A stretch of DNA of 64,000 nucleotides from positions 1 to 64,000 of the forward strand of contig JAIRVP010000022.1 in the NCBI GenBank assembly GCA_031253835.1, given 5' to 3'. The notes beneath the pieces were generated by a model. That model saw only the letters and a program-made list of their open reading frames with translations. It was not told the origin of the DNA and did no database searches. Numbering within the stretch: the first letter of the stretch is position 1; every line of letters begins with the position of its first letter. This document shows positions 36,411 through 45,724 of this stretch, piece by piece. This DNA is from Burkholderia sp. GTDB taxonomy: Bacteria > Pseudomonadota > Gammaproteobacteria > Burkholderiales > Burkholderiaceae. The position numbers were made by a program, and so were the translations under genes.

Positions 36411-37106
36411 TTATCGAGGAAAGGCTCGAATGGCCGGCGCGTGCCGCGGGATGTCGAATTCGAGGACGGCATCGCCGCCCGGCGATGCGAGATGGCGGAT
36501 CTGCCCGCCGTGCGCGTCGACAACCGCGCGCAGGACGGACAGGCCGAGTCCGGTTTCGACGAAGCGCCGCGAACCTGTGTCCTCGATCCGGACGACGGCG
36601 CCCGCAGCGCGGTCTTCGACGAAGAACTTCAGCCTGGCCGGCGCGGAATGGCGCCGCATGTCGTCAAGCAGCGCGAGAACGGCTTGCCGGATACGCGCGC
36701 CGTCGCAGGTCACGACGGTCGCGTCGGTCGTCACGTCGATGACGAACCCGGCTTCACGAAATACTTCGCGTACCGAATCGACGGCGCCAGCGATTTCACG
36801 GTCGAGCGCCGTCGGGCGCAGGTCGAGTGTCAGTGCCGCCGGCTGTTCGGCAACCTGGAGGTCGTCAACGAACCTGAACAGGTCGAACGCGGCTGCCAGC
36901 AGGCACATGAACAGCACCGTCGCGAGCACCAGGTAAGTGGCTGCATGGCGGATCATCGCGTCGGCCGTTGCGTCATGCGGCAACGCAACGGGGTGACGCA
37001 ACGCGTACAGGAGGAACGCAGCGGTGCAGGCGGTCAGCACGGCGACGATTGCGCCCAGGCCGATCGCCTGCCCGATTTGCCGGCCGGGTCTTGCCGGTAG
37101 CGTCAC
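36411..37106 (-). CDS. short, degenerate sensor histidine kinase-like protein
   Basis: This 231-aa membrane protein starts with a GTG at 37106 that overlaps the response regulator stop (GTGA). It has two membrane segments (IGQAIGLGAIVAVLTACTAA, then YLVLATVLFMCLLAAAF) and a C-terminal HATPase-like region. The N box reads RQAVLALLDDM with Asp where Asn is normal, then VRIEDTGS and GLGLSVLRAVVDAHGG. There is no sensor domain and no H box with a phosphorylated His. It may not autophosphorylate and could instead bind the regulator or act as a phosphatase. Its place after an RND pump and response regulator matches AdeS. Confidence 0.75.
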   Translation of the reverse strand: MTLPARPGRQIGQAIGLGAIVAVLTACTAAFLLYALRHPVALPHDATADAMIRHAATYLVLATVLFMCLLAAAFDLFRFVDDLQVAEQPAALTLDLRPTALDREIAGAVDSVREVFREAGFVIDVTTDATVVTCDGARIRQAVLALLDDMRRHSAPARLKFFVEDRAAGAVVRIEDTGSRRFVETGLGLSVLRAVVDAHGGQIRHLASPGGDAVLEFDIPRHAPAIRAFPR

Positions 37107-37795
37107 TGCACGCCCCGCAGCCGGTAGCCGACGCCGCGCATCACTTCGGGCATGCCCGGTGCGCCGGCCTGTTCGAGCTTCTTGCGCAGCCTGCAGATGT
37201 GGCTGTCGACCGTACGCTCCAGCGCGCTTACGTCGGCCATGCACGCATCGAGCAGTTCGCCGCGCGTGAACACGCGGCTCGGCGATCGCGCCATGTGCGC
37301 GAGCAGCCGGAATTCGGTCAGCGTCAGCGTGATCGGGATCTCGGTGGACTCCGTCCGCACGCGGGCCAGATAACTGTCGGTGTCGATCTCCAGGTCGCCG
37401 ACGCGCAGCATGCGCGTGACCGGCGGCGCAGCCGACCGGCGCAGGATCGCGCGCAGCCGCGCGACGACTTCGGCCGGGTTGAACGGCTTGACGATGTAGT
37501 CGTCCGCGCCGGCATGCAGTGCCTGCAGCCGGTCGAGGTCGCGGTCGAACGCGGTGAGGACGACGACGGGCGTATTGCCGCGCCGCCGCAGTTCGGTGAG
37601 CACCTCCCAGCCGTTCTTCTGCGGCATCTTCACGTCGAGCAGGATCAGGTCGGGCTTCAGGTGCGGTTGCACGTCGAGCACCGCTTGCCCGTCGGCGACG
37701 CGGTAGGTGCGAAAGCCGTCGTGCGTCAGGTACGCATCGAGGATGTCCGAGATGTCGGGCTCGTCTTCTGCAATCAGTATCAGGGAATGGGTCAT
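37103..37795 (-). CDS. OmpR-type response regulator of the RND pump
   Basis: This 230-aa protein has a receiver domain with acidic pocket (AEDEPD), phosphorylation site Asp54 (LLDVKMP) and Lys near 104 (IVKPFNP), and a C-terminal winged helix (VFTRGELLDAC, RTVDSHICRLRKKLEQAG). It belongs with the AdeR/BaeR group controlling RND pumps. The longer frame from 38323 is a chance extension. It lies 100 bases after the outer membrane gene in the same direction and overlaps the sensor gene by four bases. Confidence 0.92.
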   Translation of the reverse strand: MTHSLILIAEDEPDISDILDAYLTHDGFRTYRVADGQAVLDVQPHLKPDLILLDVKMPQKNGWEVLTELRRRGNTPVVVLTAFDRDLDRLQALHAGADDYIVKPFNPAEVVARLRAILRRSAAPPVTRMLRVGDLEIDTDSYLARVRTESTEIPITLTLTEFRLLAHMARSPSRVFTRGELLDACMADVSALERTVDSHICRLRKKLEQAGAPGMPEVMRGVGYRLRGVQ

Positions 37796-37896
37796 GGAGT
37801 TTGCCGTGCGATGTCGAACAATCGGGGCAGCCCGTTGCCGGGCTGAATCGCGCCGTTCCATCCCGCTGCTGCGCGGGGCGGAACGGCGCCGTTCGT

Positions 37897-39327
37897 TCAG
37901 TCCTGCACCACGCTCTGCGACGGCGCGACGTCCTTGTCCGTCAGCCCGCCACCGAGCGCTTTGTACAGCGCAACGGCGTTGCCGAGCTCGCTGCGACGCA
38001 GGTCGAGCAGCGCCTGCCGTGCCGAGTAGAGCTGCCGTTGCGAATCGAGCAGTTCCAGCCGCCCCTCGACTCCGGCGCGATAGCGCAGGTTCGACAGGTC
38101 GGTGCGGCGTTCGGCCGAGCCGACCACACGCGTCTGCGCTTCGATCTGGCGGCCGAAGGTCTCGCGCCCGGCGAGCCCGTCGGCCACTTCGCGGAACGCG
38201 GTCTGGATCGAGCGTTCGTACTCGGCGACCGCGCTGGACTTGCGCACTTCCGCGAGGCGCAGCTCGGAACGCAGCCGGCCGCCCTGGAAGATCGGCACCG
38301 TGACCTGCGGCGCGAAGCTCCACGTGCGCTGCCCGCCGTCGAACAGGCTGCCCATCGCCGGGCTGAGGAAGCCGATCGACGACGTCAGCGACAGGCGCGG
38401 GAAGAACGCGGCGCGCGCGGCGCCGATATCGGCATTCGCGGCGACGAGATTCTGTTCGGCCTGCTGGATATCCGGACGACGGAACAGCAGCTCCGACGGC
38501 AGGCCGGCCGGCAGTTGCGTCATCACCGGTTGCTGCTGAAGCGGCACCGGATCGGGCAGATCCTTCGGCAGCTCGGTGCCGACCAGCAGGCGCAATGCGT
38601 TGCGTGCCTGTTCGACGGCGCGCGTGCGCGCTTCGAGATCGGCCGTGGCGCTCGCGACCTGGCCTTCGGCCTGCGCGATGTCGACGCCGCTCGCCTGATG
38701 CGCTTCTTTCAGGCGGCGCGCGAGGTCGAGCGACTGTTGCCAGTCGGCGAGCGTGCGCTCGGACAACTGGCGTTGCTCCTGCGCGAGGCGTTCCGCGAAA
38801 TAGGCATCCGCGACGCCGCCGACCAGCGAGATCTGCACCGCGCGGCGGCCGTGATCGGTCGCGAGGTAGCGCGCGAAGGCCGCGTCCGACATCGATTTCA
38901 CGCGGCCGAACAGGTCGATCTCGAATGCGCTGATGCCGAGGTTCACGCCGTACTGGTTCTGCGTCGTGCCGAACAGCGGCGGGCTCGACTGCGTGTCGTC
39001 CGCCGTGCGCTGGCGCGTGAAGCTTGCGCCGGCGCCGATCGACGGCAGGCGCGCGGAACGCTGGATGCCGTATTGCGCTTCGGCAGCCTCGACGTTCAGC
39101 GCTGCGAGGCGCAGGTCGCGGTTGTGCTCGAGCGCCAGCTCGATCAGGCGCTGCAGGCGGCGATCGCCGAACATCGTGCGCCAGCCGAGATCGGCGGCGT
39201 TGGCCTCGAGGTCGGCGGCCGCGGCGGCCGTGTAGGCCGTCGGCACCGGCATCGAGGGCTTGACCAGCGTCGGCGCCAGCGAGCAGGCCGACAGGGCGAG
39301 GACGAGGGGGAGAATGAGCAATCGCAT
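37897..39327 (-). CDS. outer membrane efflux lipoprotein (OprM/NodT family)
   Basis: This 476-aa channel of the RND tripartite pump begins MRLLILPLVLALSACSL, a signal peptide with lipobox LSAC. It carries the two repeats of outer membrane efflux proteins (NVEAAEAQYGIQRSARLPS, then FRRPDIQQAEQNLVAANADIGAARA). The start at 39327 is preferred over 39360 because it opens on the signal. It follows the permease gene, whose stop lies four bases upstream, so the genes are one operon. It exports the pump's substrates across the outer membrane. Confidence 0.92.
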   Translation of the reverse strand: MRLLILPLVLALSACSLAPTLVKPSMPVPTAYTAAAAADLEANAADLGWRTMFGDRRLQRLIELALEHNRDLRLAALNVEAAEAQYGIQRSARLPSIGAGASFTRQRTADDTQSSPPLFGTTQNQYGVNLGISAFEIDLFGRVKSMSDAAFARYLATDHGRRAVQISLVGGVADAYFAERLAQEQRQLSERTLADWQQSLDLARRLKEAHQASGVDIAQAEGQVASATADLEARTRAVEQARNALRLLVGTELPKDLPDPVPLQQQPVMTQLPAGLPSELLFRRPDIQQAEQNLVAANADIGAARAAFFPRLSLTSSIGFLSPAMGSLFDGGQRTWSFAPQVTVPIFQGGRLRSELRLAEVRKSSAVAEYERSIQTAFREVADGLAGRETFGRQIEAQTRVVGSAERRTDLSNLRYRAGVEGRLELLDSQRQLYSARQALLDLRRSELGNAVALYKALGGGLTDKDVAPSQSVVQD

Positions 39328-39331
39328 GGCA

Positions 39332-42300
39332 TCAACCTTCCTGTCCGTGAGTCGGGGCACCCGGCTGCTTGCGGGAAGCCCGCCATGCGCCGATACGCTC
39401 CTGGATACTCATCACGAACACAAAGAAAACAGGGACGAAGAAAATGGCCAGTACCGTGGCGGTCACCATGCCGCCGAACACGCCGGTACCGATCGCGTGC
39501 TGCGTTTCGGCGCTGGCGCCGGTCGCGATCATCAGCGGCACGACACCGAGGCCGAACGCGAGCGAGGTCATCAGGATCGGGCGCAGGCGCAGCTTCGACG
39601 CCTGCACGGCCGCTTCGATCAACCCCTTGCCTTCCTCGCGCAGCTGCTTCGCGAACTCGACGATCAGGATCGCGTTCTTCGCGGACAAGCCGATCACGGT
39701 AATCATCCCGACCTTGAAGAACACGTCGTTCGGCATGCCGCGCAGCAGCACCGCACCGATCGCGCCGATCAGGCCGAGCGGCACCACGAGCATCACCGAC
39801 AGCGGGATCGACCAGCTTTCGTACAGCGCGGCGAGCACCAGGAACACGACGATCATCGACAGCGCCATCAGCATCGGCGCCTGCGACGCCGACTGGCGTT
39901 CCTGCAGCGACTGGCCGGTCCACTCGACCGCGAAGCCCGGCGGCAGTTGCGTGGCGAGACGCTCCATCTCGGCCATGGCCGCGCCGCTCGACTGCCCCGG
40001 GGCGGCGGTGCCCGAGATACGTGCGGACGGGTAGCCCTTGAAGCGCACCATCTGCAGCGGCGTCTCGGCCCAGACCGGACGCACCACTTCGGACAGCGGC
40101 ACCATGCCGCCGGCCGCGTTGCGCACGTACAGCTTCATCACGTTGTCGATCTGCATGCGCGCCGGGGCATCGGCCTGGATGATCACCTGCTGCATGCGGC
40201 CCGCGTTCGGGAAGTCGTTCACGTAGGTCGAACCCATCGCGGTCGACAGCGTGTCGCTGAGCGTCGTGAACGACACGCCGAGCGCCTGCGCCTTTGCGCG
40301 ATCGATCTCGAGGCGGATGCTCGTGCCGGCAGGGAGGCTGTCCGGGTACACGCCGGTCACGACCTTGCTTTGCGCGGCGAGCTCGAGCAGCTTCGCTTCC
40401 GCTGCCTTGAGCGCGGCAGTGCCCTGGTTGGCGCGGTCTTCGAGGCGCATCGAGAAGCCCGAGCTGTTGCCGAGTTCGTCGATCGCCGGCGGCAGCAGGC
40501 TCATCACCGTGCCTTCGGTCACACCGGCCATCGCCTGCTGCGCGAGCATGCCTTCCTCGATCGTCGACGAGCCGCCGCGGTTCTTCCAGTCCTTCATCAC
40601 GGACCAGTTGATCGCCGCGTTCGGACCCTGGCCCGAGAAGCCGTAGCCGATCACGGAAATGCTCGACTGGATTGCCGGACGCGAAGCAAGATGCTTCTCC
40701 AGCGTCTTGACCACGTCATGCGTACGCTCGGCGGTAGCGTCTGCGGGCAGCAGAAAGCTGGTGATGAAGTAGCCCTGGTCCTCGTCCGGCAGGAACGACG
40801 ACGGCAGGCTGCGGAAGCCGAACACGAGCGCGCCTGAAATCGCGACGAACACCAGCATCACGCGGCCGGCGCGGCCGACCAGGCGGCCGACGCGCGTCTC
40901 GTACCATTTCGTCAGGCGATCGAAGCGGCGGTTGAACCAGCCGAAGAAGCCGCGCTTCTCGTGGTGGCCCGGTTCGAGCGGCTTGAGCATCGTCGCGCAC
41001 AGGGCCGGCGTGAGCGTCAGCGCGAGCAGCGCCGAGAACAGGATCGACACGGCCATCGACATCGTGAACTGCTTGTAGATCACGCCGACCGAGCCGCTTG
41101 CCATCGCCATCGGCAGGAACACCGCGGTCAGCACCAGCGTGACGCCGATGATCGCACCGGTGATTTCCTTCATCGCCTTCGACGTCGCGTCCTTCGGCGA
41201 CAGTCCTTCCTCGGCCATCAGGCGTTCGACGTTCTCGACGACGACGATCGCATCGTCGACGATGATGCCGATCGCGAGCACCATGCCGAACATCGTCAGC
41301 ACGTTGATCGAGAAACCGGTCAGCAGCATCACCGTGAACGTGCCGAGCATCGCGACCGGCGCGACGATGGCCGGGATCAGCGTATAGCGCACGTTCTGCA
41401 GGAACAGGTACATCACGAGGAACACGAGCACCATCGCTTCGAGCAGCGTGTGCAGCACCTTCTCGATCGAGATCTTCACGAACGGCGACGTGTCGAGCGG
41501 GATCGAGTAGGTCATGCCCGACGGCATCGACTTGCTCAGTTCGGCCATGCGCGCACGGATCGCGTCCGCGGTCTTCACCGCGTTGGCGCCCGGTGCGAGC
41601 TGCACGCCGGCGAGGGTGGCCGGCTTGTTGTTCTCGCGGCTCACGAACGTGTAGTTCTGCGAGCCGAGTTCCACGCGCGCGACGTCGCCGAGCACGACCT
41701 TCGAGCCGTCCGCGTTCGCGCGCAGCACGACCCTGGCGAATTCTTCCGGCGTCGTGAGCTGGCCCTGCGCGGTGAGCGGCACGGTCACGCGCTGGCCCGG
41801 CAGCGCGGGCAGCGCACCGAGGCTGCCCGGCGCGATCTGCACGTTCTGCTGGCCGATCGCGGTCGTCAGGTCGCTCATCGACAAGCCGAAATTGATCAGC
41901 TTCTGCGGATCGACCCAGATACGCATCGCGCGTTCGGAGCCGAACTGCAGCACACGCCCGACGCCGTCGACTCGCCGCAGCTCCTCGGAGACGCTGCGCG
42001 CCATGTAGTCGGCGAGCGCACCTTCGTCGAAGCGGCCGTTGTCGGAGCGCAGGCCGATCAGCATCAGGAAGCCGGACGACGCGGATTCGACGATCAGCCC
42101 GTTCTGGCGCACGGCCGCGGGCAGGCGCGGCTCGACCGACTTGATCTTGTTCTGCACGTCGACCTGCGCCAGCTCCGGATTGGTGCCGGGCTTGAACGTC
42201 ACGGTGATCTGCGCAGAGCCGGACGTATCGGCCGACGATTCGAAGTACAGGAGGTTCTTGACGCCGGACAGTTCACGCTCGATGAGGCTCAGCACGCCGT

Positions 42301-42475
42301 CGTTCATCGTCTGCGGCGTGGCGCCCGGGTAGCTCGCGGTGATCGTGACGGACGGCGGCGCGACCGACGGGTAGCGCGCGACCGGCAATTGCGGGATCGC
42401 GATCAGCCCCGTCAGGATGATGAAGAGCGCGATCACCCATGCAAACACCGGGCGTCGGATAAAGAATTCAGCCAT
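39332..42475 (-). CDS. RND-family multidrug efflux permease (AcrB/AdeB type)
   Basis: This 1047-aa inner membrane pump is of normal HAE1 length. It begins MAEFFIRRPVFAWVIALFI and has two large periplasmic loops, twelve predicted membrane segments and the proton-relay pair in GIIVDDAIVVVENVER (near residue 408). It exports amphiphilic drugs using proton motive force. The order MFP, permease, OMF, response regulator, sensor resembles Acinetobacter adeABC-adeRS in gene content, and I recall this cluster as one of the numbered RND systems of B. cenocepacia (RND-8), which needs checking. Substrates cannot be told from sequence. Confidence 0.95.
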   Translation of the reverse strand: MAEFFIRRPVFAWVIALFIILTGLIAIPQLPVARYPSVAPPSVTITASYPGATPQTMNDGVLSLIERELSGVKNLLYFESSADTSGSAQITVTFKPGTNPELAQVDVQNKIKSVEPRLPAAVRQNGLIVESASSGFLMLIGLRSDNGRFDEGALADYMARSVSEELRRVDGVGRVLQFGSERAMRIWVDPQKLINFGLSMSDLTTAIGQQNVQIAPGSLGALPALPGQRVTVPLTAQGQLTTPEEFARVVLRANADGSKVVLGDVARVELGSQNYTFVSRENNKPATLAGVQLAPGANAVKTADAIRARMAELSKSMPSGMTYSIPLDTSPFVKISIEKVLHTLLEAMVLVFLVMYLFLQNVRYTLIPAIVAPVAMLGTFTVMLLTGFSINVLTMFGMVLAIGIIVDDAIVVVENVERLMAEEGLSPKDATSKAMKEITGAIIGVTLVLTAVFLPMAMASGSVGVIYKQFTMSMAVSILFSALLALTLTPALCATMLKPLEPGHHEKRGFFGWFNRRFDRLTKWYETRVGRLVGRAGRVMLVFVAISGALVFGFRSLPSSFLPDEDQGYFITSFLLPADATAERTHDVVKTLEKHLASRPAIQSSISVIGYGFSGQGPNAAINWSVMKDWKNRGGSSTIEEGMLAQQAMAGVTEGTVMSLLPPAIDELGNSSGFSMRLEDRANQGTAALKAAEAKLLELAAQSKVVTGVYPDSLPAGTSIRLEIDRAKAQALGVSFTTLSDTLSTAMGSTYVNDFPNAGRMQQVIIQADAPARMQIDNVMKLYVRNAAGGMVPLSEVVRPVWAETPLQMVRFKGYPSARISGTAAPGQSSGAAMAEMERLATQLPPGFAVEWTGQSLQERQSASQAPMLMALSMIVVFLVLAALYESWSIPLSVMLVVPLGLIGAIGAVLLRGMPNDVFFKVGMITVIGLSAKNAILIVEFAKQLREEGKGLIEAAVQASKLRLRPILMTSLAFGLGVVPLMIATGASAETQHAIGTGVFGGMVTATVLAIFFVPVFFVFVMSIQERIGAWRASRKQPGAPTHGQEG

Positions 42476-42495
42476 GGCTGGAGGCTCCTCGTGAC

Positions 42496-43656
42496 TCAGT
42501 GCGCGGACGCGGTGGCGGCCGCGTCAGGCGACTTCCAGTCGGTTGCGGCGGCCGGCGCGCCGTCGATCAGGCGTTCCATGCCTTCGACGACGATCTTCTG
42601 GCCGGCCTGCAGGCCCGACTTGATGCGGTAGCTGCGGTTCGTCAGCTCGCCGACCTCGACCGCCTTCAGGTGCGCGGTTCCCTTCGCGTCGAGCACCCAC
42701 ACCTGCGGCTTGCCGCCGGCGCGCACGACTGCCTGTTGCGGCACCCGCACCGCGTTAGCGTAGTGCGCGCGCGGAATGCGGGCACGTACGTACATGCCCG
42801 GCAGCAGCTGGCGCTTCGGGTTGTCGACCAGCACGCGCAGCAGCACGTCGCCGGTGCCCGGATCGACGTTGACGCCCGAGAACAGCATGCGGCCCTTCAC
42901 GTCGTAACGCGTGTCGTCATCGCGCAGCACGTCGACCGGCAGGCCGTTTCCTTCCGACGCTTGCGGCTGTGCCGCGAGGGCGCCGCGCAGCGATTCGAGC
43001 GACGCGGCCGGCTGGCGCACATCCACGTAGACCTGGTCGATCTGCTGGATGCGCGCCATCGGCTGGCTGTCGCTGCTTGACACCAGCGCGCCTTCGGTCA
43101 CGAGCGCCTGGTCGATGCGGCCGGCGATCGGCGCTTCCACGGTCGCGAACTTCAGGTCGAGCTGGCGGCGTGCGAGCGTCGCGCGGGCCTGTGCGACGTC
43201 GGCCGCGGCCTGGTCGCGTTGCGACACGGCGTCGTCGTACACCTGGCGGCTGATCGCATCGGCTTCGACGAGCGGCTTGAAGCGCGCCGTCTGCACCTTC
43301 GCGCGTTCGAGCGCGGCCTGCGCACGCTGCAGCGATGCCGCGGCCGTGTCCATCTCGGCCTTGAACGGCGCCGGATTGATCTGGAACAGCGGCTGGCCCA
43401 CGCGTACTTCGGTGCCTTGCTCGAACAGGCGGCGCTGCACGATGCCGCTCACCTGCGGGCGGATCTCGGCGACCCGCACGGCCGCGACGCGGCCCGGCAG
43501 GTCCTCGGTCACGTCGAGGGGCGTGGCTGCCACGGTCATGGCTGCCACCGGCGTGGCCGGTGCGGCGGCCTGCTGTTCGGAGGGCCCGCAACCCGCCAGC
43601 ATTGCCGCCGCCAGCGCGCATACCGCGCTGTAGCAGCATCGTTTCTGATTCTTCAT
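42496..43656 (-). CDS. RND periplasmic adaptor (membrane fusion) lipoprotein
   Basis: This 386-aa adaptor of the MexA/AdeA type has a signal peptide with lipobox LAGC (Cys23). A lipoyl/barrel-sandwich domain (VSGIVQRRLFEQGTEVRVGQPLFQI) encloses an alpha-helical hairpin (about 100 to 165). It also carries the family marks APIAGRIDQALVTEGALV and PGMYVRARIP. It joins the permease to the outer membrane channel and is the first gene of the five-gene operon. The stop is 20 bases before the permease start. Confidence 0.94.
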   Translation of the reverse strand: MKNQKRCCYSAVCALAAAMLAGCGPSEQQAAAPATPVAAMTVAATPLDVTEDLPGRVAAVRVAEIRPQVSGIVQRRLFEQGTEVRVGQPLFQINPAPFKAEMDTAAASLQRAQAALERAKVQTARFKPLVEADAISRQVYDDAVSQRDQAAADVAQARATLARRQLDLKFATVEAPIAGRIDQALVTEGALVSSSDSQPMARIQQIDQVYVDVRQPAASLESLRGALAAQPQASEGNGLPVDVLRDDDTRYDVKGRMLFSGVNVDPGTGDVLLRVLVDNPKRQLLPGMYVRARIPRAHYANAVRVPQQAVVRAGGKPQVWVLDAKGTAHLKAVEVGELTNRSYRIKSGLQAGQKIVVEGMERLIDGAPAAATDWKSPDAAATASAH

Positions 43657-43893
43657 AGCGACTCCAGGAAACGCAGGCAGCCCACTGCCTGCTTTGACGG
43701 GGCGGAGTTTGCTTGGGTTAGTTGGGGGCTTTTATGAGGAAAGATGGAGATTCGATGGAGTCGGCGAAAGGAACCGAAAAGAGGGGGGCGGCGAGCGCCC
43801 GAATGGTCGGATGAATGGACGCGGCGCTGTATCGTGCGCGCGGTGTCCTCGGCATTCCGCCTGTCGGCCCAGGCAACGAGGCCCGACCGCGAC

Positions 43894-44359
43894 GTGATCG
43901 AGAACGACCGGCTCGGCAAGGATGTGCCCGCGGCGTGGCAGGCCACGCTGGCCGGCTGCCGATGGACGCGGCGGACGGACGGCCAGCCGGACGCCGCGGT
44001 GTTCCGGCGCGATGCGCGCGACGGCTCGCGCCGGTTCGTGAAGACCGAGCCGGCGGGGCCGCTGGGCGAACTGCGCGACGAGGCTGCTGGCGCACCGGCC
44101 GTCGACCGAAGACGTCGTCGTCACGCACGGCGACGCATGCCAGCCGAACTTCATGGTCGACGATGGCCGCTTCTCCGGCTTCATCGACTGCGGGCGCCTC
44201 GGTGTCGCCGATCGCTATCAGGACCTGGCGCCGGCCGCGCGCGATACCGAAGCGGATCTCGGCAGCGAATGGATTACGCCATTTTTAGCGCGGTACGGCA
44301 TCGAACACCCCGATCCGGAGCGGATCATGCTCTACCGGCTGCTTGACGAGTTCTTCTGA
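43894..44359 (+). pseudogene. aminoglycoside 3'-phosphotransferase (APH(3')-like), internally deleted
   Basis: Residues from the possible GTG at 43894 match the N-terminal lobe of APH(3') enzymes ([37 protein letters not shown]). At about 44081 to 44090 the frame jumps and continues as [23 protein letters not shown], then [18 protein letters not shown] and YRLLDEFF, the C-terminal catalytic part. The middle, around 100 residues, is gone and the two parts are in different frames. The catalytic HGDAC loop is present but the protein cannot fold as a whole. It looks like a dead relative of a chromosomal aph gene. Confidence 0.85.
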
Positions 44360-44483
44360 GTCCGCAGGCGTTCACGGGAAGGGCGGCGCACGGAATCGTT
44401 TCCTTGATCCGTGCGCTTCTCGAGTTTCGTAGTACTCCTGCTGTTTGTGCGTGGATTTTGGTGTTCGCTACGAATTTCCTGCG

Positions 44484-44954
44484 TCAGTCGCGATCCCGCG
44501 ACGCATAAGCGAAACGGAGGCCGTCGCCGAGCGTGCACTGGAACACCTGGGCCGGTGCGACGGGCTGGTACGTCGTGGGCGAAAGCGAGCGCACCGTTAC
44601 GGTCGCGCTTTCATCCTGCATCACGCGGTACTGGATCAGCTCGAGCACCGTCGCGCCGCTCGGCTGGACGGTCAGGTGCTGGTTGGCGAACGCGAGCGTA
44701 TTGCCGCCGACTTCCATGAAGTCGCGTATCGCGAAGCCGCCCGATACGGTGGGTACGGGTGCGTTGGTTGCGGCTTGCTGCGCGCTCCGGCACTGGTTCG
44801 GCGAGAAGATCGCGGTGACCGTCACGCCTGCAAAGAGCCGCGTGCGCAACTGACGATACGAATTGGCGCTGTCCGGTTGGGTGCTCGCGGCAGCGGCCGC
44901 GAGACTGGTTGCCGCGCCGGCGGCAACAAGAACAATGGCGAAGCGATTCAGCAT
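44484..44954 (-). CDS. exported VirK-family-like protein
   Basis: This 156-aa protein has an N-terminal signal peptide (MLNRFAIVLVAAGAATSLAAAAA) and a small domain with YRQLRTRLFAGVTVTAIFSPNQC, GGFAIRDFMEV and a late Cys (VFQCTLGDG). The two Cys may form a disulphide. This resembles the VirK family, exported proteins of unknown biochemical function. The start is put at 44954 directly before the signal peptide. The upstream ankyrin gene on the same strand is 80 bases away; a shared transcript is possible but not shown. Confidence 0.65.
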   Translation of the reverse strand: MLNRFAIVLVAAGAATSLAAAAASTQPDSANSYRQLRTRLFAGVTVTAIFSPNQCRSAQQAATNAPVPTVSGGFAIRDFMEVGGNTLAFANQHLTVQPSGATVLELIQYRVMQDESATVTVRSLSPTTYQPVAPAQVFQCTLGDGLRFAYASRDRD

Positions 44955-45035
44955 TTTCCTGTCTCCGTGCGATGAAACCAACGGCACGATAGCACGGTGC
45001 ATTCGCATTGTTCAGACGGTTGATCCGTCGTCGCG

Positions 45036-45647
45036 CTACTGCCTGGCACCGGCTTGCCGCAGCGCATCCGCGGCATAGGCGTTGTCGTGCGTCAGCGCGA
45101 GCTGCAGCAGCGACTGCCCGCGCCGATCGACATGATTCGGATTCGCGCCATGCGCGACGAGCAGCGGAATCAGCTCGAAGCGATTGAACAGCGTCGCGAA
45201 CCCCAGCGCGGTTTCGCCGGCGCCGTTCGCCTGGTCGATCGGGCAGCGCGTGTCGATCAGGCGGCGCGCGATGTCGGGCTCGTTCTTGAAGAGCGCACCC
45301 ATCAGCGCCGTATTGCCGTGACGATCGCCGACGCATGCATCGGCGCCGGCCGACAACAGGTAGTCGAGCGCGGCAGGCTGGCCGTCGTACGACGCGAGTA
45401 TCACGGCCGTAAAGCCGCGGCTGTCGGTGGCGTCGACGGGATACCCGGCATCGTGCAGCGCGCGCAGGATGTCGACGCGGCCGACGCGTGCGGCGTCGAA
45501 CCAGTCGCCGTCGTAGCGGCGCAGTGCGGCGGGATCGGCGTTGCCGTACGCAGGCTGGTCGGGCAGGTGCGCGCAGCCGGCGATCGCGGCCAGCGCCAGC
45601 GCCGTCGCGGCTGCGCGGAGCGCGCGTGTGAAGCGTTCCGATCGCAT
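45036..45647 (-). CDS. ankB: AnkB-like ankyrin-repeat lipoprotein, catalase partner
   Basis: This 203-aa lipoprotein (lipobox IAGC near residue 25) has four to five ankyrin repeats, for example DSRGFTAVILASYDGQPAALDYLLSAGAD and GETALGFATLFNRFELIPLLVAHGAN. It lies 77 bases after the catalase gene on the same strand. In Pseudomonas aeruginosa ankB is co-transcribed with katB and supports full catalase activity. The same order here, with an exported catalase, suggests the same job in the periplasm. Confidence 0.88.
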   Translation of the reverse strand: MRSERFTRALRAAATALALAAIAGCAHLPDQPAYGNADPAALRRYDGDWFDAARVGRVDILRALHDAGYPVDATDSRGFTAVILASYDGQPAALDYLLSAGADACVGDRHGNTALMGALFKNEPDIARRLIDTRCPIDQANGAGETALGFATLFNRFELIPLLVAHGANPNHVDRRGQSLLQLALTHDNAYAADALRQAGARQ

Positions 45648-45724
45648 GGGAATGTCCTGATGAAGAGGTCAGGCCGACGTGCGCGGCACAACTGCGCACG
45701 TCGGCAGCGACTGGCGTCGCGGGA

